The translations under genes and the position numbers were made by a program. The notes below the pieces were generated by a model. That model was not told where the DNA came from and ran no database searches. It was given only the letters and a program-made list of their open reading frames with translations. A DNA stretch of 5,765 nucleotides from Alphaproteobacteria bacterium UBA6038 (GTDB taxonomy: Bacteria; Pseudomonadota; Alphaproteobacteria; Micropepsales; Micropepsaceae), in the NCBI GenBank assembly GCA_002429315.1, contig DIZC01000068.1:1-5765 (forward strand). The letters are read 5' to 3'. Every line of letters begins with the position of its first letter. Position 1 is the stretch's first letter. Shown one piece after another: positions 5,752 to 5,765 of this stretch.

Positions 5752-5765
5752 CTGTCTCTTATACA
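5752..5765 (+). other. Residual Nextera/Tn5 mosaic-end adapter at the contig end
   Basis: CTGTCTCTTATACA matches all 14 available bases of the synthetic 19-bp Tn5 mosaic end (CTGTCTCTTATACACATCT). The natural IS50 ends differ: the outside end starts CTGACTC and the inside end continues CTGTCTCTTGATC. The match sits flush with the last base, as untrimmed library adapter would. It should be removed from any annotation; it keeps the regB frame open by chance. Confidence 0.93.

Noticed and set aside
5752..5765. End of a natural Tn5/IS50 insertion
   Set aside because: The bases match the synthetic mosaic end and not the IS50 inside or outside end, there is no transposase sequence, and the match is flush with the sequence edge.

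Overview
The window is GC-rich, densely coding DNA, and every recognisable gene is of alphaproteobacterial type. The best pointers are a RegB/RegA (ActS/ActR, PrrB/PrrA, RegS/RegR) redox two-component pair, an MmcB-family DNA repair gene with an exact alphaproteobacterial LexA box (GTTC-N7-GTTC) in front of it, and a G/C-tract palindromic repeat of a kind I associate with Bradyrhizobium/Rhodopseudomonas-like Hyphomicrobiales. Placement at order level is fairly safe. Genus is only a guess from protein and repeat style.

Layout. Plus strand, left half: the 3' part of a class A penicillin-binding protein (1-1692, N-terminus outside the window), a 104-nt gap carrying the LexA box (1772-1786), mmcB (1797-2252), and 10 nt later a yjbR/MmcQ-family gene (2263-2916). 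Its conserved domain ends near 2595, but its frame stays open through a structured repeat (about 2601-2750) and into the antisense of the next gene. Minus strand, right half, read right to left: regB-type histidine kinase (4524-5751, N-terminus missing), regA-type response regulator (3915-4460), and a family 61 glycosyltransferase (2756-3904) whose Shine-Dalgarno overlaps the regA stop codon. The two halves converge on the repeat. The last 14 bases (5752-5765) match the synthetic Tn5 mosaic end used in Nextera libraries, so they are almost certainly adapter and the sequence is a contig end.

How the genes work together. The PBP builds and crosslinks peptidoglycan. mmcB and yjbR look like a small operon under SOS (LexA) control, with mmcB probably made from an almost leaderless transcript. 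RegB senses redox state through a conserved cysteine and a quinone-site motif and phosphorylates RegA. The glycosyltransferase is probably translated from the same message as RegA, which would tie a surface-polysaccharide function to a redox regulon. I see no RNA gene, CRISPR array, insertion sequence or phage gene. Nothing here is clearly a new multi-gene system. The points most worth checking are the LexA box, the repeat-derived tail on the YjbR protein, and the regA-glycosyltransferase coupling.
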